From the IMG/VR virus record IMGVR_UViG_3300050821_022590, positions 1-32,210 of that record: 32,210 nucleotides of DNA; one strand, written 5' to 3'. Below, one piece after another: positions 31,334-32,210 of this stretch. The notes beneath the pieces are model-generated. The model had not been told where the DNA came from. It was given only the letters and a program-made list of their open reading frames with translations, and searched no databases. Position numbers and translations under genes: made by a program. How positions within the stretch are numbered: the stretch's first letter is position 1; each line of letters opens with the position of its first letter. The DNA is from a virus.

Positions 31334-32185
31334 ATGTCTACTTTCCTAAAATTAACAAATGGAAAGCCTACTTCGGCAACCGTCCAAGGCACAGATATTG
31401 GGTCTGGTTCTGCTACTAGTATTCAATTCTTAGCAGCTGATGGATCCGGAAGTGCTGCTTTTAGATCTTTAGCCTCTGGAGATTTACCTACAATTACGTT
31501 AACCAGCGATGTCACTGGTTCCGCAACTAGTGGTTCTATCGCTACTACAGTTGCTAAAATTCAAGGAATGGTAGTAAGTGGGACCACCGGAACAACTAAT
31601 GTAGTATTTAGTGTTGGTCCAACGCTATCGAATCCTGTTGTAGGTACGCAGGCGCAGTCAGATAATAGTACAAAAGCAGCATCTACGGCTTTCGTTACCA
31701 CAGCGATCTCTAATGCGATTTCCGGCATTAATCCCGCAGTGGCAGTCCAAGCGGCTACCACAAGTTCTAGCGATACTTCCAGTTTTACATATAATAATGG
31801 TGTTTCTGGCGTCGGCGCAACTTTAACATCTAATTCTAATAATACGCCGCTGACAGTTGATGGATTTACTTTTACAACCCTAGGTCAACGGTTGCTTGTA
31901 AAAGATAACAGTACACCAGCTAATAATGGCATCTATTACGTTACACAAGTTCAAGCGTCTTTATTACCTATTATTTTAACAAGATCTTTAGATTTCGATC
32001 AACCCTCAGATATTAATAACACGGGCGCTATCCCGGTAATTAATGGTACGGTAAACGGAACTACTTCATGGGTTGTAACTTCCACGGTTAATACCGTAGG
32101 AGTTGATCCGATCACGTTTGCTAAATTTACTAGAAATCCCGCAGATTACTTACTTAAAGCCAATAATTTATCTTATTTGGCTTAA
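31334..32185 (+). CDS. Tail fibre protein interrupted by in-frame TAA, 283 aa up to the stop
   Basis: Fibre motifs are GSGSAAFRSLASGDLPTIT (35-53), LTSDVTGSATSGSIAT, then GTQAQSDNSTKAASTAFVTT (103-122) and the NGxY domain (about 134-266: TVDGFTFTTLGQRLLVKDN, then TPANNGIYYVTQ, RSLDFDQPSD). The chain then reads LLKANNLSYLA and stops at TAA 32183-32185. In related fibres this motif continues without a break (NLSDLASASTSFNNI...). Here the codons after the TAA, in the same frame, read ASTSFHNI to the window edge. A single C-to-A change (TCA to TAA) would explain the stop. The gene is therefore either truncated by a nonsense change, read through, or affected by a sequence error. The frame stays open to the end of the window. 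Confidence 0.75.
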   Translation: MSTFLKLTNGKPTSATVQGTDIGSGSATSIQFLAADGSGSAAFRSLASGDLPTITLTSDVTGSATSGSIATTVAKIQGMVVSGTTGTTNVVFSVGPTLSNPVVGTQAQSDNSTKAASTAFVTTAISNAISGINPAVAVQAATTSSSDTSSFTYNNGVSGVGATLTSNSNNTPLTVDGFTFTTLGQRLLVKDNSTPANNGIYYVTQVQASLLPIILTRSLDFDQPSDINNTGAIPVINGTVNGTTSWVVTSTVNTVGVDPITFAKFTRNPADYLLKANNLSYLA

Positions 32186-32210
32186 GCGTCCACTTCTTTT
32201 CATAATATTT

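Noticed and set aside
32183-32185. Global reassignment of TAA as a sense codon
   Set aside because: Many genes in the window end at TAA exactly where the next gene begins. Only this site disrupts a recognisable motif, so a local event is more likely.
1-32210. CRISPR arrays, tRNA genes, insertion sequences, attachment sites
   Set aside because: No regularly spaced direct repeats, cloverleaf-like segments, transposase genes or flanking duplications were seen by eye. A dedicated scan was not possible.

Overview
The window is part of a large tailed-bacteriophage genome of fairly low GC, from a phage with a contractile (myovirus-type) tail. The clearest evidence is a run of baseplate genes in the usual order: tape-measure-like protein, hub, central spike with a C-terminal HTH/PTGPP tip, a LysM + gp25-like wedge protein, a giant baseplate-J/gp6-like protein, a second wedge-like protein and a tube-fold protein. 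Tail fibre genes follow. The host is probably Gram-negative: one protein looks like an outer-membrane lipid A deacylase (PagL) with a signal peptide, and another is a lipoprotein with a good lipobox. No integrase, tRNA, CRISPR array, capsid or replication gene was seen.

Layout. (1) 1-4136: nucleotide-metabolism and small accessory genes on the + strand. These are the end of a deoxycytidylate-deaminase-like gene, a GMP reductase, a HAD phosphatase, the PagL-like protein, and several small proteins including a two-helix membrane protein, an AT-hook protein and a coiled-coil protein. A strong hairpin with a T-run at 4176-4222 closes this block. (2) 4259-22316: the tail and baseplate block on the + strand. 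It is interrupted by two minus-strand genes (9879-10811, including a zincin lipoprotein) and by a free-standing EDxHD-type homing endonuclease (18910-19941). (3) 22313-25106: a switch region with minus-strand genes for a metallophosphoesterase, a lytic transglycosylase and a zinc-ribbon protein, surrounding one + strand gene of unknown function. (4) 25239-32185: an HNH homing endonuclease, then four fibre or virion-surface genes. The last fibre gene is cut by an in-frame TAA exactly inside a common fibre motif.

Regulation. Two classes of candidate promoter stand out. Sigma70-like promoters (TTGACT or close, 17-18 bp spacer, TANNAT-like -10) precede accessory and minus-strand genes and both homing endonucleases; several put the start codon almost at the expected transcription start. 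A separate 9-mer, (C/G)AATCTTTA, was found six times by eye, always outside genes and upstream of a start codon. Five of these are upstream of virion or late-type + strand genes, which makes it a candidate phage-specific promoter element. A weaker TGATATAWA element precedes two virion genes that lack the 9-mer.

All assignments come from reading motifs by eye. No database search was possible.
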